A DNA stretch of 64,000 nt from Spirochaetia bacterium (GCA_021413825.1 JAIOPQ010000005.1:1-64000); one strand, 5' to 3'; counted from the stretch's first letter, positions 26,847 to 36,678 are shown. The notes: a model not told the origin generated them from the letters alone. Made by a program: numbers and translations.

Positions 26847-27469
26847 TTGGCCTCTTTCTCAGCAACGAGGGTGGCAACTAGCTTTTCATACTTTTCCACT
26901 TCACCCTGAAGCAGTTCAAACCGTCGCGATAGATATCCAGTGTAAAGACCTACCAGCCAGAAGCCAGAGACCTTGAGAATTTCCTTTTGAAAGCCAGGAA
27001 TATCAAACCTTGGGTAGTACTGATAGGTGAGTACAAGGACATAGAGAACGTTAAACGCCATTACACCTACAATGGCGAGTCTCATGCCATAACGCAGAGC
27101 ATTTGAGACGATTACTATAAAATATACGATAAAGAACATAGATTCGCTGCCACCCGTTGGGATGAGGACAAGCGAAACCGCTGCAAGATCAGCGAGCATG
27201 GTAACGTACTTAATTCTGGGAGAAAAAACTCCACTGCTGTTGCCTTCTCGAATCGCGAGGGTTACAGCCAGGTTTGCGATGACGACGAATGCGCTAACGC
27301 CTGCGACGTAGAACCAGCCAAGCATTTTTGAACCGCCAATCTGCGATCCAATTCCACTTTCAATCAGATAACCTAGATAACCAGAAACGACTATTGCCAG
27401 AAGCCAGCGCACGCCGGCCTTGTTCTTCTCGTTTTTGATTTCCCAGGCTGCTTTTTCTGGCCTACCCAT
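26843..27469 (-). CDS. Six-helix membrane protein with C-terminal coiled coil
   Basis: A 208-residue protein with about six membrane helices and a short cytoplasmic coiled coil (LLQGEVEKYEKLVATLVAEKEAK). This is the shape of the sensor half of many histidine kinases and cyclases (a MASE-like input), but there is no output domain here. It could be a stand-alone sensor or have lost its catalytic domain. It lies in a run MFS transporter - this gene - small membrane protein. Confidence 0.65.
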   Translation of the reverse strand: MGRPEKAAWEIKNEKNKAGVRWLLAIVVSGYLGYLIESGIGSQIGGSKMLGWFYVAGVSAFVVIANLAVTLAIREGNSSGVFSPRIKYVTMLADLAAVSLVLIPTGGSESMFFIVYFIVIVSNALRYGMRLAIVGVMAFNVLYVLVLTYQYYPRFDIPGFQKEILKVSGFWLVGLYTGYLSRRFELLQGEVEKYEKLVATLVAEKEAK

Positions 27470-27507
27470 GCTTCAAACTCGCCGTTGCCTGGCCTTTGGT
27501 GTCAACA

Positions 27508-29040
27508 TCATTCCGCTGGTTTTAGCTTCCAGGTTAGGGCCAGCGTTGCGATGGAAAGGACCACTGCAATTGCGATAAAGATGAGAACTGCAGTCCATCC
27601 ATTCGATTCCGCCAGGCGTCCCAGGATGGCAGACTGGAATGCTTTGCCCAGGTAGCCCCAGAATCCAATAAATCCCGCCGCTGCACCCACAGCCTTTTTT
27701 GATGTAAAATCGAGTCCAGCAACCCCCAGGAGCATGACTGGCGGATATACAAAGAAACCAACAACACCAAAAAGCGTAATATGTGCCCAGAGATATCCGG
27801 GTGGCATAAGAATCATTCCGCCCATTGCAGCCAGAATTGGAATCATGCAAAGCAGGCTGACCATGCCGCGACGCCCTTCTGCTTTATCTGAAATCCATCC
27901 AATCAACAGAGTACTTGCGATTGCAGCTCCTTCGAACACAAACGTGCTAATTCCGCCGCTCTGGATGGATGCCTGTTTTGCTTCTTTTAGATAGGTAGGG
28001 CCCCAGTCGACCAGGCTGTATCGCACAATATAAACAAAGAAATTGGCAAGTGCAAAGGTCCAGATGATTCGATTGGTTAAGACATGATCGATTAAGAGTT
28101 TTTTAAACGAGAGTTCCTGTTCGCGATCCGAATGGCTTTCTGTCTGGTTTGTATTTACTATCTTAACGCGCTCTTGAACGGGAGCGTAGGCCCGATTCCC
28201 GCGAAGCCTTCCAATGATCCAGAAAGCCGTGGGAACCAGAAACAGGTTTAGAATCGAAATTGCACCCGGAAGATCGTTGGGCGGCAGCAGCGCTATGCAA
28301 AGTGGAATTGCAATTCCATTGATTGCAAGAATTGAGGCGATTAGGAGCACCAGATACTTTTGATTCGAAAGAATGGGAAATTCTTCAATCGAGCGAATCC
28401 CAACCGACTGAGGTGTGTCGCGCAAACGATACATTAAATACGCAGCACTTATGACTGCAATTACACCAGGTACATAGAAAGCAGATCTCCAACCCCAATG
28501 AGCGGCGCTTGCTGCTGCAATTACCCCGATCAACGCGCCACCCATATTGTGAGCAATATTCCAGAATCCAAACACAGTCCCGCGCTCTTCTTTTGAGTAC
28601 CAGTGTCCAAGTGACCTGCCACAGGGAGGCCAACCTGCGCCCTGCACAAAGCCGTTTAACGTCCAGAGGACTACATGAACCCAGAAGTTTGAAGAGGCTC
28701 CAAATGCAAAGTTGCATGCTGCAGAAAGTAACAGACCTGCGGGCATAAACATTCGAGGGTTTGATTTGTCAGAGAGAGCTCCCAGGACAAATTTTCCAAC
28801 AGCATAGGCCAGGCTGGTTGCCATTAGAATCAATCCAATGTCGCCCTTGTCGTATCCGAGTTCGAGGCCAGCCTCTTTGGAAATTATCTGGAAGTTATTG
28901 CGAGTAAAATAATAGAATGTGTAACCAAGAAATGTCGCTTCAAGAATCTGCCAGCGAAGCGCCGGAAATTTGCTGTTTTGTTCGGCTTCAGGCAGTAACG
29001 ATTTATGAGCTGCCGGTTTGAAGAGAGCGAGGAGTTGCAT
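27508..29040 (-). CDS. MFS transporter, organophosphate:phosphate antiporter (GlpT/UhpT) family
   Basis: A 510-residue protein with about 12 membrane helices. It matches the OPA family: YTFYYFTRNNFQII in helix 1, GDIGLILMATSLAYAVGKFVLGALSDKSNPRMFMP (family loop), NGFVQGAGWPPCGRSLGHWYSKEERGTVFGFWNIAHNMGG. The conserved substrate Arg positions are in these segments. It would exchange inorganic phosphate for glycerol-3-phosphate or a hexose phosphate; which one cannot be told. The central loop after helix 6 is longer than usual. Divergent from the PAS gene. Confidence 0.9.
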   Translation of the reverse strand: MQLLALFKPAAHKSLLPEAEQNSKFPALRWQILEATFLGYTFYYFTRNNFQIISKEAGLELGYDKGDIGLILMATSLAYAVGKFVLGALSDKSNPRMFMPAGLLLSAACNFAFGASSNFWVHVVLWTLNGFVQGAGWPPCGRSLGHWYSKEERGTVFGFWNIAHNMGGALIGVIAAASAAHWGWRSAFYVPGVIAVISAAYLMYRLRDTPQSVGIRSIEEFPILSNQKYLVLLIASILAINGIAIPLCIALLPPNDLPGAISILNLFLVPTAFWIIGRLRGNRAYAPVQERVKIVNTNQTESHSDREQELSFKKLLIDHVLTNRIIWTFALANFFVYIVRYSLVDWGPTYLKEAKQASIQSGGISTFVFEGAAIASTLLIGWISDKAEGRRGMVSLLCMIPILAAMGGMILMPPGYLWAHITLFGVVGFFVYPPVMLLGVAGLDFTSKKAVGAAAGFIGFWGYLGKAFQSAILGRLAESNGWTAVLIFIAIAVVLSIATLALTWKLKPAE

Positions 29041-29154
29041 ATTCGATGCTCGTTTTGCGCGGAATATACGTCAAACCAAACGGTGCCCAATCAGGTCTCA
29101 CCAGGAATTGTTTTCCGGAATCCGGACTACGTTCCGTGTGGAAAAAAGGATTGC

Positions 29155-29661
29155 ATGAGCACTGCCCCGCTCCATAGTAAAAATATGGTCGGCAAGCCTC
29201 ATTCAACGGACGAGGTTTCGCAGGGCCGGATCGCAGAGCTGGAACGGGCCCTCGAAACAATTCGCAGAAAAGACCGGATTCTGACGGAAAGCCAGAACAC
29301 CCTGAGCCGGGTGCTTGCATCGGTTCCAGTAATAATTTATGTGTATGATCTTCTGGATCGCAAGAATGTATATATTAACCGCGACATGACTGATTTTCTG
29401 GGATACACAGCGGAGCAAATTCAGGCGCTGGGATCAGATATACTTGCGACTTTGATTCATGCTGACGATCTACCTGTGGCGGTTGAACATCATGCCCGCC
29501 TATTGCATGGAGAGCCAGGCGTGGCGCTGCAAACTAAATATAGAATGAAAACTGTAAATGGAGGCTGGCGCTGGTTTCTCTCAAGCGATGTTCCATTTGA
29601 AAAAGAAATTGGATCGCCAACTCGCTTCATTGTGGGTTGTGCGCAGGTTCTACCCGACTAG
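29155..29661 (+). CDS. Stand-alone PAS domain protein
   Basis: A 168-residue soluble protein: an N-terminal coiled coil (RIAELERALETIRRKDRILTESQNTLSRVL) and one PAS/PAC domain (about 50-168), including DFLGYTAEQIQALGSDIL and HADDLPVAVEHHARLL, ending with WRWFLSSDVPF and ...RFIVGCAQ. No output domain follows, so it probably acts by protein interaction. ATG 29155 has AAAGGA 6-7 bases upstream and is preferred to 29005. Confidence 0.75.
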   Translation: MSTAPLHSKNMVGKPHSTDEVSQGRIAELERALETIRRKDRILTESQNTLSRVLASVPVIIYVYDLLDRKNVYINRDMTDFLGYTAEQIQALGSDILATLIHADDLPVAVEHHARLLHGEPGVALQTKYRMKTVNGGWRWFLSSDVPFEKEIGSPTRFIVGCAQVLPD

Positions 29662-29708
29662 CTAATTTTCTTGCGCCGGTCCTGCGGATTGATTTGCTGG
29701 AAAGAGCC

Positions 29709-30959
29709 ATGCAAATATTTAAACGCTGTTCCAAAATTCTATTCGCGTCTCTGATCACCTTTTTCGCGTTAGGTGATTGTAAGGTAAAAGAAGGCTGCAT
29801 AGGCATGGATCCCAGTTGCTCGTTATTGTCTGTCCTGGTTCTTACAAAGGCATCAGTTCCGCGCTTCCTCTATGTAACCAATGGCAGTGGGGGTATCTCG
29901 CAATTTCGGTTCAATAAGGATTCGGGCGCGCTTACGTCCCTTGGAAGTGTTCCGGCTGCGGGGAACGCTTTCAAACTTGTAGTCGATGTATACGGTACGT
30001 TCGGTGTGCTAACGTGCGATCTTTCAAATACTCTTCAGGTGTTTCAAATCGATGCGAATTCAGGTCAGCTAACTTTAACGGATACACAGAGTAACGGCAT
30101 AATTGCTACTCCGTTTCCCCCGGTTCTTGATTCAGCGCATAACGTGGTTCACGTTCCCATGAACGGTGGTTCACAGATTGTCAGTTATGCTGTAAGTGCA
30201 TCTGGCAAGTTGTCGAACATAGGCACAGTTCCTACTGGCGGTCAACTTCAGGGCCTTACCCTGCATCCGGGCGGAGCATATGTAATAGCGGCTGCCACGA
30301 GCAATGCCTATGCATTCAAAATCAACTCGAATGGATCGCTTACGCAAAGCGGAAACGCTGCGGCTGGCCTGGGGCCGAATCGTCCTGTAATTACGCCTAA
30401 CGGTAAATTTGTATATGTTTCAAATACAACTTCAGGAACAATTTCGGCGTTTTCTTTTGATGAATCCCTTGGAGCGCTTACCTTAATTGAACACGAACCT
30501 GCTGCGTCCGCCGTGCAGGGGGCAGTCAATTCCGTTGGGACCTTGTTTGCTAATACTGACAATGCCGGTTCCACCACAGGATTCAGTTTTGCGATTCAAT
30601 CAAACGGCTCGCTACAATCTTCCGGTACGTTCGCATACGGCACAGGTGGAAGCAATCAAGCACCCATGTTCTCTCCAACAGCAGATATCCTATACGTTCC
30701 ACTGCCGTCGCTCGGCGTAGTTTCGATGACTTCTATTTCAGCAGCAAGCGCTCCGGTGCAAAACGCTCAAGTTTCTGCAATTACTGGCCTTGCAAATCCG
30801 GTTCTGGATCCCAGCGGCAAATTCGTTTTTATGCCATCTAACGGCACCAGCCAGGTGACAGGTTTCAGAGTATTGCCAAACGGCCAGCTTGGGTTACTGG
30901 CAACCTATCCTGCGACTTCTGCCACCCAGGTTACAATCGCCTCATTCTTTGAATTCTAG
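29709..30959 (+). CDS. Beta-propeller lipoprotein (YncE/lactonase-like)
   Basis: A 416-residue protein with an N-terminal export signal (MQIFKRCSKILFASLITFFALGDC, lipobox-like GDC). The rest is a seven-bladed propeller built of repeats such as RFLYVTNGSGGISQFRF, AYVIAAATSNAYAFKIN and KFVYVSNTTSGTISAFSFD, as in the lactonase/YVTN family. These surface or periplasmic proteins often act as binding scaffolds rather than enzymes. The gene converges on the dihaem cytochrome gene with a 4-base overlap. Confidence 0.83.
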   Translation: MQIFKRCSKILFASLITFFALGDCKVKEGCIGMDPSCSLLSVLVLTKASVPRFLYVTNGSGGISQFRFNKDSGALTSLGSVPAAGNAFKLVVDVYGTFGVLTCDLSNTLQVFQIDANSGQLTLTDTQSNGIIATPFPPVLDSAHNVVHVPMNGGSQIVSYAVSASGKLSNIGTVPTGGQLQGLTLHPGGAYVIAAATSNAYAFKINSNGSLTQSGNAAAGLGPNRPVITPNGKFVYVSNTTSGTISAFSFDESLGALTLIEHEPAASAVQGAVNSVGTLFANTDNAGSTTGFSFAIQSNGSLQSSGTFAYGTGGSNQAPMFSPTADILYVPLPSLGVVSMTSISAASAPVQNAQVSAITGLANPVLDPSGKFVFMPSNGTSQVTGFRVLPNGQLGLLATYPATSATQVTIASFFEF

Positions 30960-32122
30960 TTACAATTACCTTTCATAGCCTGCACCCAGGCGCGCACAAG
31001 ATCAAGGCCCTCTTTATGCAAGAGCGATCGGGCCAGTTCTGGCATGCGAATTCCGGCTTCAGTTGACGTCATGCGATGAATCAGAATCGACTTGTCCGGA
31101 TTGCCGGGAACAATATCATAATCCATATTGGCCGAGGCTTTGCCTGCAGCGGTTGGAGACTTACAGACTCCAATTTTGTGCGAATCGGTTTCTTCCAGAT
31201 TCAAAAGCACGCCGGAAGTGTTCGCAGGACCAAGCGAATTATGACAATGCCCGCAATTTGAATCAAGGTATGCGCGCGATCGATCTTCGAGGCTCGCTCT
31301 GGTATCAGTGTACGCAACGTTAGACGGAATACCTGGAAGTGTGTTAACAGGCGTGCCGGGGGCCGCGGTTGGATTTGCTGGCAAGTTCTTCAATATATTT
31401 GACTTGGCCCAATGGGATAGTTGGTTCTCGCTACCCGATGGATAAGGGAACTCGCGGTTGAGCTGTCTGGCTTTTGGACCAATGGGGATCATGACTTTCT
31501 CGTCGTTTATTTTTGTAATGTGGCAGCCCTGGCATTGAGCCTGATTGGGGACCGTGTAGGTGAACGAAACCGGGACCTGCGTGAAGTTAAACGATTCAAC
31601 TGGAATATCACCGCCAGTGATTTCTAGAATTGCTTCTGTCCCTTCTTTATTCCAGATATAGGGAAGGCCAATCCAGCCATTTGACGTGTGCACAAGTAGC
31701 CTGGTTTCCAGAACAAAGAAATCCTTAATAGATGGGAAATCATTTGTTTCTTTAGTTCCAGCTTTGCGCGGATAATAGAAGGTTTTAGTAAATATTGTCC
31801 CTACTGGAAAATCCAGTACGCCCGTAGTTGTATATTGTGCTGCTTCTCCCGGTGGAACATAAACTGTTCTGAATTTTAGCGCGTAATCAGAAAAGAGCGG
31901 AGTGTTAAGATCGTATGGAATCAATTCCGGACGGATTTTCACTCCAGCTTCTGATTGTATAAATAACTTCCAATCAGAAAGTTTTGAAGGAAAATCTTCG
32001 GAAAAAAATTGAACTCCATCTTTCTTCTTGCAATCACTTATACATAGTCCAAGTCCAATTGCAAGAATTGCGAAGGCCCACCGGGCCGGGGATGAGATCC
32101 TGGTTTGCCTTCGCAGTTTCAT
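30956..32122 (-). CDS. Dihaem cytochrome-like lipoprotein (TIGR03806/HNE_0200 type)
   Basis: A 388-residue exported protein with lipoprotein-like signal ending ISDC. Family features are YDLNTPLFSDYALKFRTVYVPPG, a central domain, then two c-type haem motifs, CQGCH (about residue 195) and CGHCH (about 293), with HNSLGPANTSGVLL after the second. It matches the TIGR03806 family, which is usually encoded beside a TIGR03805 beta-helix protein, as here. Its role is unknown; electron transfer in the envelope is likely. The start ATG directly abuts the beta-helix gene's TAA. Confidence 0.82.
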   Translation of the reverse strand: MKLRRQTRISSPARWAFAILAIGLGLCISDCKKKDGVQFFSEDFPSKLSDWKLFIQSEAGVKIRPELIPYDLNTPLFSDYALKFRTVYVPPGEAAQYTTTGVLDFPVGTIFTKTFYYPRKAGTKETNDFPSIKDFFVLETRLLVHTSNGWIGLPYIWNKEGTEAILEITGGDIPVESFNFTQVPVSFTYTVPNQAQCQGCHITKINDEKVMIPIGPKARQLNREFPYPSGSENQLSHWAKSNILKNLPANPTAAPGTPVNTLPGIPSNVAYTDTRASLEDRSRAYLDSNCGHCHNSLGPANTSGVLLNLEETDSHKIGVCKSPTAAGKASANMDYDIVPGNPDKSILIHRMTSTEAGIRMPELARSLLHKEGLDLVRAWVQAMKGNCN

Positions 32123-33355
32123 TTATCTTGCTCCAGGAATGTTAATCGCAGCAATTGCCGGATACGAACAATTATGCGCGGCCAGATCTCGTTTGATATT
32201 GGACATGTTTCCTGGTGCGTCAAAATTCGCGAAGTCTGCTGGTCCGTTTTCGCGGATGCAAATGTTTTTATCTGCGGGGAGTCCAGTCGGATACTTTGTT
32301 TTGTTTACAATTCCATCCCATAGGATTTGTGGAAACGGGTCCCCAAGCTTTGCCTTCAAACCTGTTACAGCTACTTTAGAGGCAAGGTTGTTTCCGCCAG
32401 TCGGGTCTGTTCCGCCGCCAGACACTTTGTTATTGTGAATGTAAATGGCTTCCGGATACGGATCGTAGTTCTTGTCTTTGATTGGTTTGTCTGTGATCAG
32501 GTAACTCACGACAAGAATGTTAGCCGTGATGTTGTCCGTGATCGTATTTTCAAAAGCTTCAATGTTGTCATTGGCCATAATCATGAGACCCGTTCCGTTT
32601 GGAACTGTTGCTACGATATTGCCAGACGGCGCAAAGTTCTTAGTATTGTTTTTTGTGATCTGGTTCTTAAATACTCGAGTATTTTTCCCGCCCTGAACCG
32701 GGAGATCGGGTAGATCGAATACTAGAATCCCGCCCACATTGTTAGTTGCTACATTTTCATATACGTCTGCAAAAACTGAGTTTTCAATTTCAATTCCTGC
32801 AACGTTGAATTCGGCACGGTTTCTCCTGATTATGATGTTCTTGGACTGGCCAATATAAATGCCAGCATCTGAGGCGCCGATTGCAACCGAGTCTTCCACC
32901 AGAACGTTTTCACATTGAACCGGATAAATCCCGTACGCTCCGTTCGATTCCTGTGGTCCCGCAGTCCATTCGGTTTTTACGCGACGCACTGTAACGTTTT
33001 TAGCTCCGTTGATCTTAATCGCGTCTTTTGAAGTGTCTTGAATGGTAAGGTCTTCGATTAGAAAATCTCCCTGAGAAACAAGCAGTCCAGCCGCGCCCTC
33101 TTTCTGGCCTTTAAACGACAGGATAGTCTTATCCATTCCGGCGCCTTTGATCGTTACACCCTTTTCCGCCAACGACAGCGCGCGATCCATGCGGAAGGTT
33201 CCCGCAGGAAGATTGATAACAGACCCCGGTTTTGCCGTGAGTAAACTTTCCTGGAGTTTCTTCTGGAAATTGGCTTCGTCCTGGCTGATTGAGATTTCCT
33301 GTTTCTTGCAGGCGATGATAAACAGCGCAAGCATGAGTATGATTGTTTTTTGCAT
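32123..33355 (-). CDS. Parallel beta-helix lipoprotein (TIGR03805 type)
   Basis: A 410-residue protein with lipoprotein signal MQKTIILMLALFIIAC. It starts with a pectate-lyase-like cap (FQKKLQESLLTAKPGSVINLPAGTFRM) and then has regular right-handed beta-helix repeats (IEDLTIQDTSKDAIKI, NVTVRRVKTEW, NIIIRRNRAEFNVAGIEI). The PbH1 pattern and pairing with the dihaem gene fit TIGR03805. A substrate is unknown; it may cap or anchor the cytochrome at the outer membrane. A good AGGGGA precedes the ATG. Confidence 0.82.
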   Translation of the reverse strand: MQKTIILMLALFIIACKKQEISISQDEANFQKKLQESLLTAKPGSVINLPAGTFRMDRALSLAEKGVTIKGAGMDKTILSFKGQKEGAAGLLVSQGDFLIEDLTIQDTSKDAIKINGAKNVTVRRVKTEWTAGPQESNGAYGIYPVQCENVLVEDSVAIGASDAGIYIGQSKNIIIRRNRAEFNVAGIEIENSVFADVYENVATNNVGGILVFDLPDLPVQGGKNTRVFKNQITKNNTKNFAPSGNIVATVPNGTGLMIMANDNIEAFENTITDNITANILVVSYLITDKPIKDKNYDPYPEAIYIHNNKVSGGGTDPTGGNNLASKVAVTGLKAKLGDPFPQILWDGIVNKTKYPTGLPADKNICIRENGPADFANFDAPGNMSNIKRDLAAHNCSYPAIAAINIPGAR

Positions 33356-33444
33356 ATGTCCCCTTTGCCAGAGCCTGAAGCCTCCCCGGGAAGAGACAAG
33401 ATGTTTTCACTTGACCTGGAAATGCCCGACTGCTCCTGTCAGAC

Positions 33445-33705
33445 ATGGCTGCGCGTAAAGATGAAGATGGTCTTATGGACGATATTGAACTTTTGAATAT
33501 TCACAGGTACCCAGAATCGGTGCCAGCGTCCATGGTTGCCCAGATCAGGAATTCCAAAGTCTATCAAAAACGCTTGGAAGAGTTGCTAAAGGGGATCCCC
33601 ACCGGGCGCAGAAGCCGGGTTGAAGTGGTTGTAGACCAGAGTAAGTCAGCAGAGGAGGCGCCGTCCGGCGGATTTGCATCAATTCTTAAGAAGCTCATGC
33701 CTTGA
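33445..33705 (+). CDS. Conserved-looking small cytoplasmic protein
   Basis: An 86-residue charged protein (MDDIELLNIHRYPESVPASMVAQIR ... LEELLKGIPTGRRSR) with no signal or membrane segment. It directly precedes homoserine dehydrogenase, overlapping its start by 4 bases, so it is probably expressed with it. ATG 33475 is an alternative start. No family recognised. Confidence 0.6.
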   Translation: MAARKDEDGLMDDIELLNIHRYPESVPASMVAQIRNSKVYQKRLEELLKGIPTGRRSRVEVVVDQSKSAEEAPSGGFASILKKLMP

Positions 33706-34967
33706 AAGAAGTAGGCATCGGAATCCTGGGCGCGGGCAACGTTGGCCGGGGCCTAATTGAAATCCTGAAACGTGACGGGGACGCTATTGCAGCCCGCACT
33801 GGTATACGCTTGCGGGTCGCGGCAGTATTCGATCGCTCCTATAAAAAGAAAGAAATAGCCCTTCACGGAATACCGTCAGGCGATCAACCAGCAGTGGTCC
33901 TCGACCATCCTGATGTCTCCATTGTAGTAGAGCTGCTGGGCGGCCTAACACCAACAGAACAATTTATTCGCGAGGCCCTTTCAAAAGGTCGATCCGTTGT
34001 AACTGCAAACAAAGCGCTTCTTGCTTCTACTGCAGGGCCCGAACTTTCCAAACTAGCAAGTGAGAATAACGTGAACCTGGGATTTGAGGCGGCTGTCGCT
34101 GGAGCAATTCCAATTATTCGATCTTTGCGCTTGCACCACCTTGCAGGTCAGGTGCGGTCGATTCATGGTATCTTAAACGGAACCTGTAATTTCATCATCA
34201 CGCGCATGGAAGATGACGGCCTGGACTATGCGGAAGCTTTAAAACTTGCCCAGGACAAGGGATTTGCTGAGGCAGACCCCACGTTTGATGTAGGCGGCCA
34301 GGATGCTGCACAGAAGCTCAGGATACTTGCCGGAATTGCGTTTGATGCGTACTTCTCGGAATCAAGTATTCGAGTAGAGGGGATTGAAGCGATTCGCCCT
34401 GTAGACTTGAAAATTGCTAAACGCATGGGCTGGGTAATTAGACTACTCGCAGTTGCCCGTCGCACGGCGGATTCAATTTTACTTCGGGTTCATCCTGCGA
34501 TGATTCACGCCAATCATATACTTGCGTCTGTGAAAGAAGAGAGAAACGCAATTTTTCTGGATTCAAGCAGCACTGGTCCTGGACTTCTGGTAGGACAGGG
34601 TGCTGGCAGTCATCCAACAGCCACGGCCGTACTAAGCGACATTATTGAACTGGCCGGGGCAACCAGAACTTCACCGGCACTCTTTCAAAAAAACGGAACT
34701 AGGATTAGCCCCGAGTTTGCATATCGTTACTATGTTCGAATTCAAACCCAGGATCAACCGGGAGTTCTTGCGGAGATTGCCCGCGTATTTGCAATTCATA
34801 GCATATCGATTGCTTCCTTTCACCAGGAAGAAGGTCCAGAGCCAGTTCAGCTTGTGATTTTGACCCATGCGGCCCCAGAGCTTGCGATGGCTGATGCCGT
34901 GGCACAGATCAATCGATTGCCTGTAGTTATGCTGCCGTCTGTTATGATTCGCGTCGAAGATTTTTGA
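33702..34967 (+). CDS. hom: Homoserine dehydrogenase with ACT domain
   Basis: A 421-residue monofunctional enzyme: N-terminal Rossmann domain (IGILGAGNVGRGL), the catalytic domain with GFEAAVAGAIPIIRSLR, SIHGILNGTCNFIITRM and GFAEADPTFDVGGQDAAQKL, and a C-terminal ACT domain from about 345 (YYVRIQTQDQPGVLAEIARVF). It reduces aspartate semialdehyde to homoserine for threonine and methionine synthesis. Length matches the family. The TTG start lies in a 4-base overlap with the preceding gene. ACT suggests feedback inhibition by threonine. Confidence 0.96.
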   Translation: MKEVGIGILGAGNVGRGLIEILKRDGDAIAARTGIRLRVAAVFDRSYKKKEIALHGIPSGDQPAVVLDHPDVSIVVELLGGLTPTEQFIREALSKGRSVVTANKALLASTAGPELSKLASENNVNLGFEAAVAGAIPIIRSLRLHHLAGQVRSIHGILNGTCNFIITRMEDDGLDYAEALKLAQDKGFAEADPTFDVGGQDAAQKLRILAGIAFDAYFSESSIRVEGIEAIRPVDLKIAKRMGWVIRLLAVARRTADSILLRVHPAMIHANHILASVKEERNAIFLDSSSTGPGLLVGQGAGSHPTATAVLSDIIELAGATRTSPALFQKNGTRISPEFAYRYYVRIQTQDQPGVLAEIARVFAIHSISIASFHQEEGPEPVQLVILTHAAPELAMADAVAQINRLPVVMLPSVMIRVEDF

Positions 34968-34978
34968 CTGGAGGCCGA

Positions 34979-36316
34979 ATGAGTTCTTTTTTAAAAGGCC
35001 TGACTCAAATGCGCTGTGAAATGGATCGCAATTCCATGACGCCTGAGGTTCGAGCTATTCTCGATGTTGAAGAGGCCAACGGCGCGCGTGTTGGAAATAG
35101 GTTTCGCTATGGCCTGGGAATCCTGATTTGCGTTTCAGTTCTTGTAAATGCAAAGACTCCCGAACAATTCATAGCAAATAGTATTGCCTTTCTGCTATAC
35201 ATGGGCGTAACGATCGTTCACAGTTTGGTGCTGCGAAATAAATCACGCAACTGGATGATCACGTTTAACTATTTGACATTGATCCTTGATTTCACTTTGA
35301 TCTGCGGCCTAATGACCTACTACAGTTTTCGAGCAAGTCCTGATAATTTTGCGCATGCAATCAAAAATCCAATTATTACCTATTTGATGATGCCAATGGC
35401 TCTTACGGTTCTGCAGTTCAGAGCTAAGATAGTTTTCACCAGCTTAGCTCTGCTTCTTTTGTTCTACGGTTCAATGCTTGCGTTTGGCATGTACTGGGGA
35501 ATGCTGCTTACCACGGACTGGAAAGACTATGTGCTGGGACCAACTGTGATCTTAAGCGAAGCTTTTACCAAACCGCTACCATTTCTAGCAATGGCTTGCA
35601 TACTGGGCTACTCGACGTATCGTGCGGTTTTCATGGTGCGTAGAATAGGCGATCTTGAAACCAGAAGAGCATCGCTGGCCCGTTTCTTTTCTCCAGACGT
35701 TGTAGAGGAGCTGAGCGCTGGTGAGAGTGCACTTGGACCAGGTGTCAGGCAGAAGGTTACGGTTTTGTTTTCGGATATCAGGAACTTCACCAGTATGTCT
35801 GAGGGAATGGATCCAGCTGAGCTTGCAGCGTTCCTTACCGATTTTAGAAATCGTATGACGGACGCAATCTTTGAATGCGGTGGGACGCTCGACAAGTTTG
35901 TAGGAGATGCGATCATGGCAACGTTCGGTACTCCAAGGCCATCTAATGTCCCTGGACTCGATTCGCGCAATGCAGTAAGCGCAGGCCTGGCAATGATGAA
36001 AGCCTTAAAGAGCCTGAATTCAGACCGCGAGCTATCTGGTCTGCCTGCAGTCGGAATTGGAATTGGGATTCATACGGGAGATGTATTCTGCGGGACCATT
36101 GGTTCAGAAGGTCGCATGGAGTACACCGTGATTGGAGATCCAGTAAACACTGCTTCGCGGATTGAATCGCTTTGTAAATTTCTTAAAACAAATTTTCTGA
36201 TTTCTCAGGAAGTATTCGCAGAAGTCGGCGATACGGTTGAAACTGAAAAGATGCCACGAGTTCGCGTAAAAGGAAAAGAGCGGCCACTGCAAGTGTACCG
36301 TGTTATTGTTTCCTGA
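34979..36316 (+). CDS. Membrane-bound class III adenylate cyclase
   Basis: A 445-residue protein with about six membrane helices (residues 40-220) and a C-terminal class III cyclase domain (about 255-440). Catalytic residues are in place: LFSDIRNFTS (metal Asp), LDKFVGDAIMA (Lys and second Asp), EYTVIGDPVNTASR (Thr at the adenine position, Asn and Arg of the transition state). It should make cAMP from ATP in response to a membrane signal. A GGAGG lies 5 bases before ATG 34979, which is preferred to the TTG at 34964. Confidence 0.9.
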   Translation: MSSFLKGLTQMRCEMDRNSMTPEVRAILDVEEANGARVGNRFRYGLGILICVSVLVNAKTPEQFIANSIAFLLYMGVTIVHSLVLRNKSRNWMITFNYLTLILDFTLICGLMTYYSFRASPDNFAHAIKNPIITYLMMPMALTVLQFRAKIVFTSLALLLLFYGSMLAFGMYWGMLLTTDWKDYVLGPTVILSEAFTKPLPFLAMACILGYSTYRAVFMVRRIGDLETRRASLARFFSPDVVEELSAGESALGPGVRQKVTVLFSDIRNFTSMSEGMDPAELAAFLTDFRNRMTDAIFECGGTLDKFVGDAIMATFGTPRPSNVPGLDSRNAVSAGLAMMKALKSLNSDRELSGLPAVGIGIGIHTGDVFCGTIGSEGRMEYTVIGDPVNTASRIESLCKFLKTNFLISQEVFAEVGDTVETEKMPRVRVKGKERPLQVYRVIVS

Positions 36317-36318
36317 AT

Positions 36319-36678
36319 ATGCCTGAAAAAGCGGCATTCAGAATTGCTGCGCATGCAAGCGATCAATCGCATGGGGATTTATTTATTTTTCTGCCGGGTG
36401 CAGAGTCGCTCATTACCTACGAGCTGCAAATGACAGACCTGCAAGGCCTGATCGCTGCATTTGAGAATCGCACGGACCTTGAAGCTTCAATAGGAAAAGG
36501 ATCGATTTCCCTTCAGCGCAAAGCAGATCATCGTTTGTTGTACTGGAGTTTTAGCGGCGCAATTTCTGGTGATCGTGGTACGCTGCGCGAAGTTTGCAGG
36601 GGGCTATTGATTGAATCCCCTGTGAGTTGGCCCGGGACTACATGGCTTGAAATTTTTGATATTCCCGGGAGGCGCTGA
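36319..36678 (+). CDS. Small protein of unknown function
   Basis: A 119-residue soluble protein with alternating strands and two Trp-rich segments (LLYWSFSG, SWPGTTWLEIF). It starts 2 bases after the cyclase stop and ends 15 bases before the aminotransferase, so it is probably in the same transcript. No family recognised. Confidence 0.6.
   Translation: MPEKAAFRIAAHASDQSHGDLFIFLPGAESLITYELQMTDLQGLIAAFENRTDLEASIGKGSISLQRKADHRLLYWSFSGAISGDRGTLREVCRGLLIESPVSWPGTTWLEIFDIPGRR

Noticed and set aside
27473-27850. A 125-codon minus-strand frame rich in Cys and Gly
   Set aside because: It lies inside the GlpT-like transporter gene on the same strand in a different frame; residue use is typical of a shadow frame.
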